From NCBI RefSeq assembly GCF_964204645.1, contig NC_134034.1, positions 10,971,414 to 11,031,413 of the forward strand: a DNA stretch of 60,000 nt. The letters are read 5' to 3'. The stretch's first letter is position 1, and each line of letters starts with the position of its first letter. A program made the translations under genes and the position numbers. Source of the DNA: Tubulanus polymorphus (taxonomy: Eukaryota; Nemertea; Palaeonemertea; Tubulaniformes; Tubulanidae). This document shows positions 46,432-56,835 of the stretch, in pieces. The notes below the pieces were generated by a model. It did not search any database, was not told the DNA's origin, and saw only the letters and a program-made list of their open reading frames with translations.

Positions 46432-46989
46432 GTATGTATTAGTGTTTGGGATCGTGGATAGGGGGCGCTTGAATACGGTTTACGTAGTTGTGGCTCGGTT
46501 GTCATGAGCGGGATCCAGTTTGAGCAGTCGGTCCTCCGTCGGTTTAAAACATTGAAAATGAATGAACGTTACCACTAGAGTCAAATTTCACCGATGGCCG
46601 TGAAACTGTGTCCAGGTTTTTGATTGAAGTTGTGGCAGCGGTTCTTTGTCTAAAACGTTACCAGCTTTTTTGATAATTAAACCGTACTATTTCTTCTCTT
46701 ACCGCACCGCTCTACGCATCTGCACTTCACAAGTTCGATTATGACGATCGGAAATTGATTTCACTCTGAACCTTTCGTTTTTCATCTAAATGTTTTTCTA
46801 ATATATCATCGTTGTCGAAATCTATGTGTAATGTTTATATTCTATCTGTAATATCTGCTGTTTGTTAGGTACCGGTATAATACCTACGTGTTCAGCTATA
46901 CTCAATGAACGTTAAACAACTCAGCCAAATATCTTCCGATAAAATTCTTCGATATCAATTTCCAAAATTTAAGGGATTTCATCTTGGTA

Positions 46990-47282
46990 ACGATGATAAT
47001 GGTAATAACGCAGAGATTCCAGCTGATATTTTTAGAGATAGGCCTAATAATAATAATGATAATGACAATAATGATACTAAAGGTAACGATGAAAAAGATA
47101 AAGACAATGATAATGATGATAAAGATAATGATAAAGACGATGATAATGATGATGACAATAATGATAGTAAAGGTAACGATGATAAAGATAAAGACAATGA
47201 TAATGATGATAAAGATAATGATGATAAAGACGATGATAATGATAATGATAATAATTATGGTAATGATACTGATGATAACTGA
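46990..47282. repeat. GATAAT-type intronic microsatellite
   Basis: Imperfect GATAATGATGATAAAGAC repeats just upstream of the PSI exon. The Asp/Asn-rich frame starting at ATG 46,905 runs through it, but it overlaps the branch and acceptor region of exon 9 and shows no conservation. Confidence 0.9.
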
Positions 47283-47297
47283 TGTTTGTTATTTCAG

Positions 47298-47440
47298 CAT
47301 GTTTAATGCAGAAGGACTGCAGCACGTGTTTAACGAAGAGTCTTTCGTTCAGCTGTTCGTGGTGCTCCGCGTTGGAGCACTGCTCCGACGGTATGGATCG
47401 TAAACGTCAGTTGTGGTTCAAGAAAGGCTGCGCTAAACAG
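47298..47440 (+). CDS. PLXDC: PLXDC-like exon 9: PSI (plexin-semaphorin-integrin) domain
   Basis: The acceptor is TTTGTTATTTCAG and the donor CAG|GTACGT. The exon is 143 nt, phase 1 in and phase 0 out. It encodes the cysteine-rich module TCLMQKDCSTC, FSCSWCSALEHC and WFKKGCAKQ. Spacing of the seven cysteines, the SCSWC core and the C-S/D-G-DR-R--W motif match the PLXDC PSI domain; the eighth cysteine is in exon 10 (SMCNR). PSI modules are small disulfide-rich ectodomain spacers. Confidence 0.96.
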
Positions 47441-47748
47441 GTACGTCGCCATAGCGATCATTGTCGCCGTCGTGAACGAGGGACCGTTCATGCTGGGTAT
47501 AATGATGAATGTTATCCTTGCATGTTTGCGTTTGTTCACGCTTTTAGATGCATGAAATGTGTTTTTTACAAGGTTTTCTCAGTGTTGAAATGGATATCGA
47601 TATACGTTTTCTAGATGTAATTTTTATTGATTTCCTAATGAGATTCATGTAGACTTACGTAATTAGGTTTCGATCGGTTTCTACCGATTCTCGAATTCTC
47701 TTCTGGCGCATTCGACCGGAATACGCTCAACCTATTCCGAAATAGCAT

Positions 47749-48153
47749 AATCTGTAAACCCGATAGAAGCGGCCGGTAGAGAGTTTGTAATCTGTAAACC
47801 TGATAGAAGCGGTCGGTAGAGAGTTTGTAATCTGTAAACCCGATAGAAGCGGCCGGTAGAGAGTTTGTAATCTGTAAACCTGATAGAAGCGGCCGGTAGA
47901 GAGTTTGTAATCTGTAAACCTGATAGAAGCGGCCGGTAGAGAGTTTGTAATCTGTAAACCTGATAGAAGCGGCCGATAGAGAGTTTGTAATCTGTAAACC
48001 TGATAGAAGCGGCCGGTAGAGAGTTTGTAATCTGTAAACCTGATAGAAGCGGCCGGTAGTTAGTTTGTAATCTGTAAACCTGATAGAAGCGGCCGGTAGT
48101 TAGTTTGTAATCTGTAAACCCGATAGAAGTGGCCGGTAGAGAGTTTGTAATCT
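47749..48153. repeat. 40-bp intronic minisatellite (AATCTGTAAACCTGATAGAA...)n
   Basis: Ten units of AATCTGTAAACCTGATAGAA then GCGGCCGGTAGAGAGTTTGT with very low divergence, so expansion is recent. Confidence 0.97.
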
Positions 48154-48220
48154 GGCATCGCTATTCCTAAATGGGAATACATCCAATCAAAAGTTGCATT
48201 TGCTAGCTTTGAAGCTTTAA

Positions 48221-48358
48221 AAAATGTAAATAGATGTAACAGAGACATTGAATGATTACCATTAAACGAGTAAGAATTTGGATCATTTTAAAATGTAAAT
48301 AGATGTAACAGAGACATTGAATGATTACCATTAAACGAGTAAGAATTTGGATCATTTT
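48221..48358. repeat. 69-bp direct duplication
   Basis: AAATGTAAATAGATGTAACA ... AAGAATTTGGATCATTTTA occurs twice, head to tail and nearly identical, in the intron before exon 10. Confidence 0.95.
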
Positions 48359-48491
48359 AAGTTTATCAAAATCGAACATGAAAAAAATTGTTCTCATCTT
48401 GCTCATGTATACTTCTGCTAGTTTATCACCAAGTGACCTTGACCTATCCTGCATGATTATTAGAAATTTCTGTCGAACCGTATTTTTATAG

Positions 48492-48992
48492 GGATTGAAA
48501 GTCGCTTCGATGTGTAATCGCGCGACAACAGTGGCGCCATCTCGTAGCAAACTGACTACGTATCGCAGGCCACAACCTGCCACCGGTTCACCCACAACTC
48601 TTACAAAAACCACTCAATCAACCTCTAAACTACTCGGTACCACTTGGAAAACTACCGGTCACGTGACTTCTAGGAAAACTACCAAGGATATGAATACTTC
48701 CCGGAAGACGTCTGCTCGTATGGCGACTTCCAGGAAGACAACTCCTGCTCCTGAACCATCCGTTACAACTCAGACTACTCGGAAAACTAGCCACCTGGTG
48801 GTCACAATGTCAGGTACCAAACGACCGATGAGACGAACCACGCCATCTCTGAAACGGTCAACAGCAACGAAACTCAAACCAACAACAATTACTGCGGGCA
48901 AAACTTCACCATTATCGTCATTGACAACGGGCTTAGGAAAAATCGGTGGTTCACCAGCAGCGCAGACGGACGGATGTGTCGTAGACGCTGAT
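48492..48992 (+). CDS. PLXDC: PLXDC-like exon 10: end of PSI domain and Thr/Ser-rich stalk
   Basis: The acceptor is CGTATTTTTATAG. The exon enters in phase 0 with GLKVASMCNR, giving the last PSI cysteine, and then about 150 residues very rich in Thr, Ser, Lys and Arg (TTRKTS, SRKTTP repeats), which suggests a heavily O-glycosylated mucin-like stalk. The 3' border is uncertain. Phase 0 is required by the next exon and is met by GAT|GTAACT (chosen, 501 nt) or GTC|GTAGAC twelve bases earlier. Reading beyond 49,020 runs into a dispersed repeat, so coding stops before it. Vertebrate homologues have a shorter Thr-rich stalk here. Confidence 0.8.
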
Positions 48993-49544
48993 GTAACTAT
49001 GGAGATTTGTAGATCCTTGAAGAAAAGATGGCCGCCTCGTTTAATCCTCCAATGACATCATCAGCACTGAAAACCTCAAATTCCGGAGCGGCCATCTTTT
49101 TTGGAAAGGGTTCTTATCTACCTGCTTGACTGATTGGCTATTTCATCATCAGGGGCGGATCCGTACAGTTACTGGCCACACCCACTCAACTCCTAATATG
49201 GCAATTTTCAACAACCTTGACACATTGGAGGACAACATGGATCTGACCCCTGAGTTTTCAAATACTGACTCCGACACACCACTTTTAAAGCGCACTTCTG
49301 GATTGATTAATCTTTCTCGTACTGTTTCATTTGCTTCCTAAAAACATTCTAATATTTCATCACGAGCATTCACTCATAGTCGTAGATACATGTTGCCAGT
49401 GTAACTGTGTGAAATCATGTATTCATCAATATCTCGTATCGTGTAATAGATTTACTAATTGTGATGAGTTGTAATAAATTTACTAATTTCGATCCCCAGG
49501 ACGCTGTTTTTAACTATAATCTATGACCGGTTTCAGGCGCGTTG

Positions 49545-49690
49545 GAAGCAATTTTTGAATGCCGCGACCAATCGCCGATTTTTTGACGAGGTTCTAATAT
49601 TCAGCCGCGGCGAATTTACTTCAACTTTGTCAAAATCATAGTAGAGAAAAAAAAACGTCATTCAGTAAATTATTGCCACGGCGTTCACCC
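49545..49690 (-). repeat. Dispersed repeat, inverted copy of 23,690-23,850
   Basis: GCGCGTTGGAAGCAATTTTT, GCGGCGAATTTACTTC and AAAACGTCATTCAGTAAA are the reverse complement of the copy at 23.7 kb. It lies in the intron after exon 10. Confidence 0.85.
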
Positions 49691-50123
49691 CTGCAGTCAC
49701 TACGGTTCCAACGGCCACTAGTTCTGGGGCCAGTCAATGGCCTTCAGTCGTTAACGTAATCTAGTGAATTAAGACTGGTTTAAGCCCCTGTTCAAACTCA
49801 ATTCACGGCCGTACATTTATTATAGACTGCATTTCTAAACTGAAGAGCCATATTTTAACCCGCACAACTCTGCGCGTCCTGGGGGTATAAAACAATTCGT
49901 GCGTTGTTTTTCTGCGTTGTCAAAAATTTCCTCTTCGTGTATTTTTTTTGATGTTATGTATTGTCAAGAAGGATAAGGTCAAGGTCGTAATGTTGCTCGA
50001 AGTCCAGTTCATTCAGTTAATGTAATTAGTAAAGATGAGATTTTGTGTCGATATCGAGTCCCCGATAATTCGAAGAATATTTCGTTCGTCTCGTTCTAAT
50101 TCTTTTTTCGTCTCTATTTTCAG

Positions 50124-50142
50124 AACAACAAAACATGTCCAG
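50124..50142 (+). CDS. PLXDC: PLXDC-like exon 11: 19-nt micro-exon in the stalk (inferred)
   Basis: A strong acceptor (TCTCTATTTTCAG) and a strong donor (CCAG|GTAAGA) enclose only 19 nt. Phase 0 in, phase 1 out gives NNKTCP plus one base, exactly the phase needed to link exon 10 to exons 12-14. It has no sequence conservation to lean on. The call rests on splice sites and phase. Confidence 0.5.
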
Positions 50143-50388
50143 GTAAGATGAGAGAGATTATTTAAAGTTTGTCAGTAGTTAGACGGTACGCGTACAGCTC
50201 TTATCGCACTGTCGAAATACTCGCGCACTGCTACTGCGGTTATCGGTCGTTACCACCGGGGCCTAATTCTGAACGGTTTGAACGTGGTGACGAGGGTTCG
50301 ACTCCTAAGGACGTTAGTTCGTTTTGCAATGATTTAACGCTCGCGCGAGTCAAATTTCTAACAATCGCTGCAGTTGTTGAGAAGTTGG

Positions 50389-50663
50389 TTAACCCTTTCC
50401 GTGCTGACCCTATAGTGCTTGAGAAAATGTGCAAATTTGGGAAAATTTCACCCTAGCGTGTTGAATAACAGGAATACCACTATAGCGCGTCTACACCGCG
50501 GCGCGGTGTATCGTTAGTTACTAGTATTTCACTATGTTTGACAGGTGCTGCCTTATTGAGAGATTATCACTAATTAAATCAATACACTGCAGTGCGGTGT
50601 ACTAGCAAAATCCATCACCGATTTATACACCGCACTGCAGTGTAGATGCACTGAAAGGGTTAA
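50389..50663. mobile_element. TTAA MITE, copy E, inserted in another repeat
   Basis: Begins TTAACCCTTTCCGTGCTGAC and ends TGCACTGAAAGGGTTAA, 275 bp. Flanks GAGAAGTTGG and CCAGTAGATAGTTAACATAG correspond to continuous sequence in the foldback repeat at 26,660-26,815, which represents the empty site. Confidence 0.9.
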
Positions 50664-51081
50664 CCAGTAGATAGTTAACATAGTGACAATTAGAAGTTCA
50701 TCGAGCATTGAAAATTGGTCTGGGCTTCTCGTGGCCTACCCACAGAACAATTAGGACTAAAGGGGTATTTTCTGGATGCCATTTGAATTAATTTTCTGTC
50801 GTTTTAGAATTTTCTTGGCGAAAAAAAGTTTCCTGATTTTTTGTAGGGCACATTCGAATACTGAGGGGTCCACCCCCTAAATCCGCCCTTAGGTTGTCAC
50901 CCATATCGCTTACATTTTGCTCAAGAAATGTGAAAATCGAACAAAATAAAATCGAACTGAATAAATGAATATCCAGGGTAGTAAAAGACGTGCGTTTGAG
51001 AACTAGGCTCTGAGGGGTTCCCTAACCGTTTGTCTCACACACCGAGAGTTTACAGCAATCGAGATCGTTCTTCTTTTTTAG

Positions 51082-51114
51082 ATACTACTAATTTACGGAC
51101 CAGCCGTCCACCAG
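51082..51114 (+). CDS. PLXDC: PLXDC-like exon 12: 33-nt stalk exon (inferred)
   Basis: The acceptor is TTCTTCTTTTTTAG and the donor CCAG|GTGGCG, a weak donor. The exon is 33 nt, phase 1 to phase 1, giving DTTNLRTSRPP, a Thr-rich composition like the stalk. Because it is a multiple of three it could be skipped without frame loss. Confidence 0.45.
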
Positions 51115-51614
51115 GTGGCGCTACCTCCACACGGTCTCGTACTGGTATAGATTACCTAAATAATATATAAGCTTAATATTACATTTCACAGTTTCTGATC
51201 GATATCTGTTCTCAATCTTATGCGAATCGAATTGAAGCTGTTTTCTTTCGTCTGATTGCTGGAAACTCTTTTCTACTGTGTCTATTGCATATATTATTAC
51301 GAACACTTCTGACGCGAAATTGCTTTTCTGCCGAATAAAAATAAACATAAATTCCATGAATTGGCAATAGGTGACAGCACTAAGACACTGAACAGTTGAG
51401 CCTGGTATCGCGAACAAGTTTTATGATTTTGGGCTTGGGCTGATTATGGGCTTGGACCGATACCAGGTTTGGACTGATACTTTAGACTCAGTTAACTGAA
51501 CAATTAATTGCAATTGCCGATTCATGAAATTTTACAAATAACAAAATGATGTTCTTCGTGACCTTGACCTATATGTGCGCACTGAGTGACCTTGCTTGTG
51601 ACCTTGTCTTTCAG

Positions 51615-51656
51615 CGGCGTCGGCTAGCAGACGGATATCTTCATCGTTGACCAGTT
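51615..51656 (+). CDS. PLXDC: PLXDC-like exon 13: 42-nt stalk exon (inferred)
   Basis: The acceptor is CCTTGTCTTTCAG and the donor AGTT|GTATGT. The exon is 42 nt, phase 1 to phase 1, giving a Ser-rich ASASRRISSSLTS. If the donor is not used, the frame stays open for about 20 more codons to TAG at 51,717, a possible end for a soluble form. The call rests on splice sites, phase and composition. Confidence 0.45.
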
Positions 51657-51717
51657 GTATGTGTCGACTCTCTCACGCTTCTAGTGTTCGTTCGTGTTGT
51701 CGTTATCGATACCTTTA

Positions 51718-53429
51718 GAATATTTCTAGTAGACACCGCTAGAGGGCGCCGCAAGTCCTTAACCTGCCTTCCAAATCAACAAAAATAATCTCCAACAATT
51801 GTCGAGTAACTTTTCGCCAGTTCTGGTTAGATTCAGGGTCAGTTTCTAAGGGGGGTTTGGGGGTGGCAAATGGCAAATGGCTGAGAAAGTGTCCCTTTTC
51901 AACTGCCCATTTCCTTGAAATAGAACTAACCCTCAAGAAAGCTTGGCACGCACGGGCCCGAGTTTTACCGTCAAGGTTAAGCCTAAAAACCGTATGAAGC
52001 TTATTTCAGTTTTTTGGCTTATCTCTTACGGTATGAAACCACTTTCATTCTCGAGCCAAGTACGCGGTACTGAGCCTCGCGAGTATTGATACTCGGTACT
52101 CTGATATAGCTTTCCTGTCCCGAATTTAAGCTGCTTTCTCTTTTGTTACAAAAAAGTCCGCGGATATCATTTCCACAAAACGGCGGTATTAGTAACAAAA
52201 TACGGATGATTTTCCGCCAATTTTTTTTGAATCGTCTTAATGATTATCGTCTGCTGGGAACCTCAGATTTCGGAGATTCAGTTGAAAGACTTGCGGTGTT
52301 CGCGTGTTGATATTTTTTTTTCTAGAGAGCATGTCGAAATAATAAAGAGATTGGTGCAGAGCGTTTAGGCTATTAAAAAAAATGATACCTTATTTCTCCT
52401 AATCGGGGGCAAGACATTTTTGTAAAACTGCCACAAAATTTGTTCATTTCTATAACTGCCGGGTCTGTTGTTGTTCGCCTGATCGCGGTTTGAAAAAAAG
52501 TGTCGTACAGGGTAGATAGGCGGCCGACCGGGGTCAACTTAAAGCTCGGCAGATGGAGAAACAAAGGTATCAATTTCTTTTACGAGTATAGATGGCAGCT
52601 CTGCATGAATCTCTGAAATAGCCAGAATTCACGAGTGATATTTGATTTGGACAGTCTTTGCGTAAATTGCACACCTTCTTCTTTAGAATTAAGATTTCAT
52701 TTGAATGGGAATCTGGCTAGGATTTAGAAATTCCTTCGTTTTTATCCCAGTTGCGACACCCCCACCTCCTTCCCTCCCTTCTCCCTCCTTTCGTGACATT
52801 TTCAGGCAGCAGTTTTCATTATTATTATGATTTCAGCATATTTTATATCGAGAATTATGCCCCTCCGGCGACAGACGGCTCCTCCTGAACGGCAGACGGA
52901 ATATTGGAAAACGACGATTTTTTTTTTCAAATCGAAATAAACAAATGAGGCGTCAACTTTTCTATTATTAGACTCCGATCAATGAACACGACAACATATT
53001 TTTTGTTGATATTTCTTCGTATCGTATATGAATATTTTGCCACCGATTTCCGATATTCCTTCCCTCTCGCTATCGTTGAAATCGGTTTGAGAAACGCATG
53101 TTTATTTACTGCTGTTAGCTTCGAGCTCACCGACGAAATAAATTGAAAAAAATATACCGAGCTGCCAACTGTTCCTGATTATCAGTATTTGTTACTATTT
53201 CACAGCGAGAAATACTGATTTGATTTGTTTGATGCATACAGAAATATGAAACATGTTACTGATGGTTTTACCCCCCTTGATGACTGATTAATTTGAACAT
53301 TGTCATATTGCAATGAAATTTTGCCGAAAAAATTCAATTTGTTACTGATAGCATTTTTCAGAGGTTGGCAGCCCTGAAAACCTAACGATAGGTTTTTGAC
53401 AATGACAATGTTTTAGAGATACTTCCAGA
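51718..53429. other. Intronic sequence, no further exon seen
   Basis: Mostly unique. The stretch 53,155-53,300 resembles the start of the array after exon 14 (GCCAACTGTTCCTGATT, AAATATGAAACATGTTACTG). Several short frames, none recognisable. Confidence 0.45.
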
Positions 53430-54350
53430 AAAATGACTGCCTCCATAAATCCCCCTATGACATCATGAAATCATCAGGGTGATTATGACGGTTGCCATCT
53501 TTGGATAGAAGAGGTAACCTGCCTCCATAAATCCCCCTATGACATCATGAAATCATCAGGGTGATTATGACGGTGGCCATCTTTGATAGAAGAGGTTACC
53601 TGCCTCCATAAATCCCCCTATGACATCATGAAATCAGGGTGGTTGTGATGGTTGCCACCTTTGGATAGAAGAAGTTACCTGCCTCCATAAATCCCCCTAT
53701 GACATCATGAAATCATCAGGGTGATTATGACGGTGGCCATCTTTGGTAGAAGAGGTTACCTGCCTCCATAAATCCCCCTATGACATCATGAAATCATCAG
53801 GGTGATTATGACGGTTGCCATCTTTGGATAGAAGAGGTTACCTGCCGCCATAAATCCCCTTATGACATCATGAAATCAGGGTGGTCGTGATGGTTGCCAT
53901 CTTTGGATAGAAGAAGTTACCTGCCTCCATAAATCCCCTTATGACATCATGAAATCATCAGGGTGATTATGACGGTTTCCATCTTTGGATAGAAGAGGTA
54001 ACCTGCCACCATTAATCTCCCTATGACATCATGAAATCAGGGTGGTCGTGATGGTTGCCATCTTTGATAGAAGAGGTTACCTGCCTCCATAAATCCCCCT
54101 ATGACATCATGAAATCAGGGTGGTCGTGATGGTTGCCATCTTTGATAGAAGAGGTTACCTGCCTCCATAAATCCCCCTATGACATCATGAAATCAGGGTG
54201 GTCGTGATGGTTGCCATCTTTGATAGAAGAGGTTACCTGCCTCCATAAATCCCCCTATGACATCATGAAATCAGGGTGGTCGTGATGGTTGCCATCTTTG
54301 ATAGAAGAGGTAACCTGCCACCATAAATCCCCCTATGACATCATGAAATC
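53430..54350. repeat. About 80-bp intronic array of the CCCCCTATGACATCATGAAA type
   Basis: About 11 units of CTGCCTCCATAAATCCCCCT, ATGACATCATGAAATCATCA, GGGTGATTATGACGGTTGCC and ATCTTTGGATAGAAGAGGTT. Units lacking ATC after AAATC form a sub-type in the right half. Confidence 0.96.
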
Positions 54351-54984
54351 GTCTATTGTCTATAGACTCGTTATTGGGGGGATTTACGGTGCAAAAACTC
54401 TTAGAGAAACTTTAAAAAACTGATTGTTTATTAATGTTCCTGATACTAACATTTTTTCCATCCTGATATAGAATCCTCGATATTTATTCATTTGGATTTC
54501 TCGATTCTTTCATCTGTTTTTAGCAACTCTTTTCTTTCGTTAACCGTGTTTAGACGATATTCATATCGGGGGTCAGTTGTTTAGAGTAATTACGGTAACG
54601 TCGAAATGCAATATTCGCTCGCACCCTCCACATTTAGACCGGGAGCTCGCATCCAGTATCTGCACCCCTTAAATAGGGCATATCATATAACTTAAAGGAG
54701 CTTATGAATTTAAAATTTTTAGGTATCAGTTTAATATTTGGCATTTCCCTGTAAAATATCAGGGTAATTAAACATTTTAGGGGGAGGGGGCGAGTACGTG
54801 CAACCTTCCTGTGTATCCGCCGCTGTGGCGCCCCCTGCATTAAACAACTGCCCCTCTGATATTTGTAGCTTCGAAGTTTCCATATTTTTTCCTTCGCGCC
54901 CGTTCTCACTTTTATCGTTCATTTATTGCGACGAATTCGACTAATTTTTTCGTTTTTTTTTCTTTTTCGTTTCTATATTTTCAG

Positions 54985-55106
54985 CGAATATGATCGGAGT
55001 CGTGGTGGGAATATTTATAATCGTGTTTGTTGTTTGTATAGTAGTAGGATGGGTGTGGTACGCGTATCGAAATCCTACGTCACGTTCCGGAATGTGGTTG
55101 ATGGAA
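54985..55106 (+). CDS. PLXDC: PLXDC-like exon 14: transmembrane helix
   Basis: The acceptor is TTTCTATATTTTCAG and the donor GAA|GTAAGT. The exon is 122 nt, phase 1 in and phase 0 out. It encodes NMIGVVVGIFIIVFVVCIVV, then GWVWYAYRNPTSRSGMWLME: one hydrophobic helix of about 22 residues followed by a basic stop-transfer segment. Vertebrate PLXDC2 has the same layout (hydrophobic helix, then YHHPTSAAMTIFFIE). PTS and the Met/aromatic end are shared. Confidence 0.94.
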
Positions 55107-55224
55107 GTAAGTATCCATACAGCTGCTGCTGCTGCTGCTGGTATTACTGTTCCTGATTTTTTGATCCAGTCGCCAACTGTTCCTGATTTTCAGTATTTTG
55201 TCCCAAAAAGTGCTGATGCGATTT

Positions 55225-55975
55225 GTTTTATGGGTACAGAAATATGAAACATGTTTTACTGAGGGTCTTAACTGTTGATTACTGATTGATTTGAACAGAA
55301 ATATGAAAGATGTTACCGAGGGTCTTACTGTTGATTACTGATTAATTTGAACAGAAATATGAAAGATGTTACCGAGGGTGTTACTGTTGATTACTGATTA
55401 ATTTGAACAGAAATATGAAAGATGTTACTGAGGATCTTACTGTTGATTACTGATTAATTTGAACAGAAATATAAAAGATGTTACTGAGGGTGTTACTGTT
55501 GATTACTGATTAATTTGAACAGAAATATGAAAGATGTTACTGAGGGTGTTACTGTTGATTACTGATTAATTTGAACAGAAATATGAAAGATGTTACTGTG
55601 GGTCTTACTGTTGATTACTGATTAATTTGAACAGAAATATGAAAGATGTTACTGAGGGTGTTACTGTTGATTACTGATTAATTTGAACAGAAATATGAAA
55701 GATGTTACTGAGGGTCTTACTGTTGATTACTGATTGATTTGAACAGAAATATGAAAGATGTTACTGAGGGTCTTACTGTTGATTACTGATTAATTTGAAC
55801 AGAAATATGAAAGATGTTACTGTGGGTCTTACCCCCTCGATAACTGATAAATTTGAACAGAAATATGAAAGATGTTACTGTGGGTCTTACCCCCTTGATT
55901 TCTGATAAATTTGAACAGAAATATGAAAGATGTTACTGAGGGTCTTTCCCCCTAGATTACTGATTAATTTACGCA
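55225..55975. repeat. 56-bp intronic minisatellite (GAAATATGAAAGATGTTACT...)n
   Basis: About 13 units of GAAATATGAAAGATGTTACT, GAGGGTCTTACTGTTGATTA and CTGATTAATTTGAACA, filling most of the intron between exons 14 and 15. A single related unit lies upstream at 53,220-53,300. Confidence 0.96.
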
Positions 55976-56104
55976 CAAATATGCTAAAGGAGTCACATCG
56001 TCAAAGTGTTTGCGATTCAAAAACGCCACCCATAAAGTATCGAACCAGTCAGTGTGTCATAGGTCGGTATTGATAACTCTCATGATTTATTTCTATGATT
56101 TCAG

Positions 56105-56215
56105 CACCGTCCAAGTCAGTTAAAAATGAAGATGAAATTCTGGAAACGCGGCGATTCCGGCGGCGAGAAATACCAAGTGTCGGTCGAACCATCCGGAACG
56201 GAGAGCGTGGCGTAA
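56105..56215 (+). CDS. PLXDC: PLXDC-like exon 15: cytosolic tail and stop codon
   Basis: The acceptor is TTTCTATGATTTCAG. The exon is 111 nt, phase 0, ending GTG GCG TAA. It encodes HRPSQLKMKMKFWKRG, then a tail ending VSVEPSGTESVA. Family members have RRPSRWPAMKFRRG followed by a YAEVEP-like stretch; here YQVSVEP occupies that place. The tail has no enzymatic domain. Confidence 0.94.
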   Translation, partial: HRPSQLKMKMKFWKRGDSGGEKYQVSVEPSGTESVA

Positions 56216-56599
56216 TAACAGCTCAACACTGTCCCCCCTCCCTATTCCCCATCTGTTCCCCCTCTCCCCCCCCCCCACGGTTTTCGAGATGTTACTACCG
56301 CACTAGTGCTAGTGTTTTACTCATATCGTATTATTGATTAATGTGTATAGTTTTGTGTAATATGAAGTTTTTCGACCTTGACCTCTTACTGTTGAATATC
56401 GTCTGCCAACGAACAAAACGAAAGCACGTATCATTAATTCCTTACAGATCTTATTTCATATATATGTGACGATATTTTTATTCGTTTGAGTTTACAATTT
56501 TGTATCGAGACGAGTTGTCTACGAGTCCGCCGAGTCCTGAGACGTCGGTCATCGATTAAGATCGATATGAGTTTGGATTGGGTCTTATTTCAGGACACC

Positions 56600-56835
56600 G
56601 GTCTTGATTTGTTAGATCAGTTTTAAAACCAAAATGAGCTTAGACTGGTCTAAAATTGCTAAATTGGTTATAGAACCAAAACGAGCTTAGACTGGTCTTA
56701 AGTTGTTGAATTGGTTATAGAACCAAAATGAGTTTAGACTGGTCTTAAGTTGTTGAATTGGTTATAGAACCAAAATGAGTTTAGACTGGTCCAAGATCTA
56801 AGCTTTTTAACCACAAAATGAGTGTAGACTGGGTC
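56600..56835. repeat. About 49-bp tandem repeat (GAGTTTAGACTGGTCTTAAG...)n in the 3' UTR region
   Basis: Four units of GAGTTTAGACTGGTCTTAAG, TTGTTGAATTGGTTATAGAA and CCAAAAT, related to the interior of the MITE at 36,290-36,580. Confidence 0.88.

Larger units (their letters stand above)
39716..56215 (+). other. PLXDC: PLXDC (TEM7)-like transmembrane protein gene, coding exons 1-15 (5' end missing)
   Basis: This is the whole recognisable gene. I assembled fifteen exons by joining open segments at AG/GT borders with matching phase. They give about 666 residues, longer than vertebrate PLXDC1/2 (about 500-530), mainly because of Ser/Thr-rich linkers. Order: linker with RRKR, PLXDC ectodomain, PSI domain, Thr/Ser stalk, one transmembrane helix, and a cytosolic tail of about 55 residues. 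Hallmarks shared with the family are ATQYIAPLMANF, HPVKVG-SDAF, EYHR, the PSI cysteines and the RPS motif after the membrane. Vertebrate members are type I membrane proteins reported to bind PEDF, nidogen and cortactin; whether this holds here is unknown. The signal-peptide exon must lie upstream because the first exon begins in phase 1. I am confident of the family and less so of the exact exon set around 48.9-51.7 kb. Confidence 0.93.

Noticed and set aside
46869-46916. Possible small exon after GTTTGTTAG reading PTCSAILNER then stop
   Set aside because: It would give PTC at the right place if joined to exon 8, but then ends at once. The acceptor is moderate and there is no support. Most likely chance.
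46905-47282. Asp/Asn-rich 125-codon frame before the PSI exon
   Set aside because: Translation of a GATAAT microsatellite in an intron, ending at the exon 9 acceptor. No conservation expected.
50274-50290. GGGTTCGACTCC, resembling a tRNA or SINE B box (also 58,573 TTCGAATTCCG and reverse at 34,880)
   Set aside because: No matching A box at the proper distance and no T-stem or cloverleaf could be formed.
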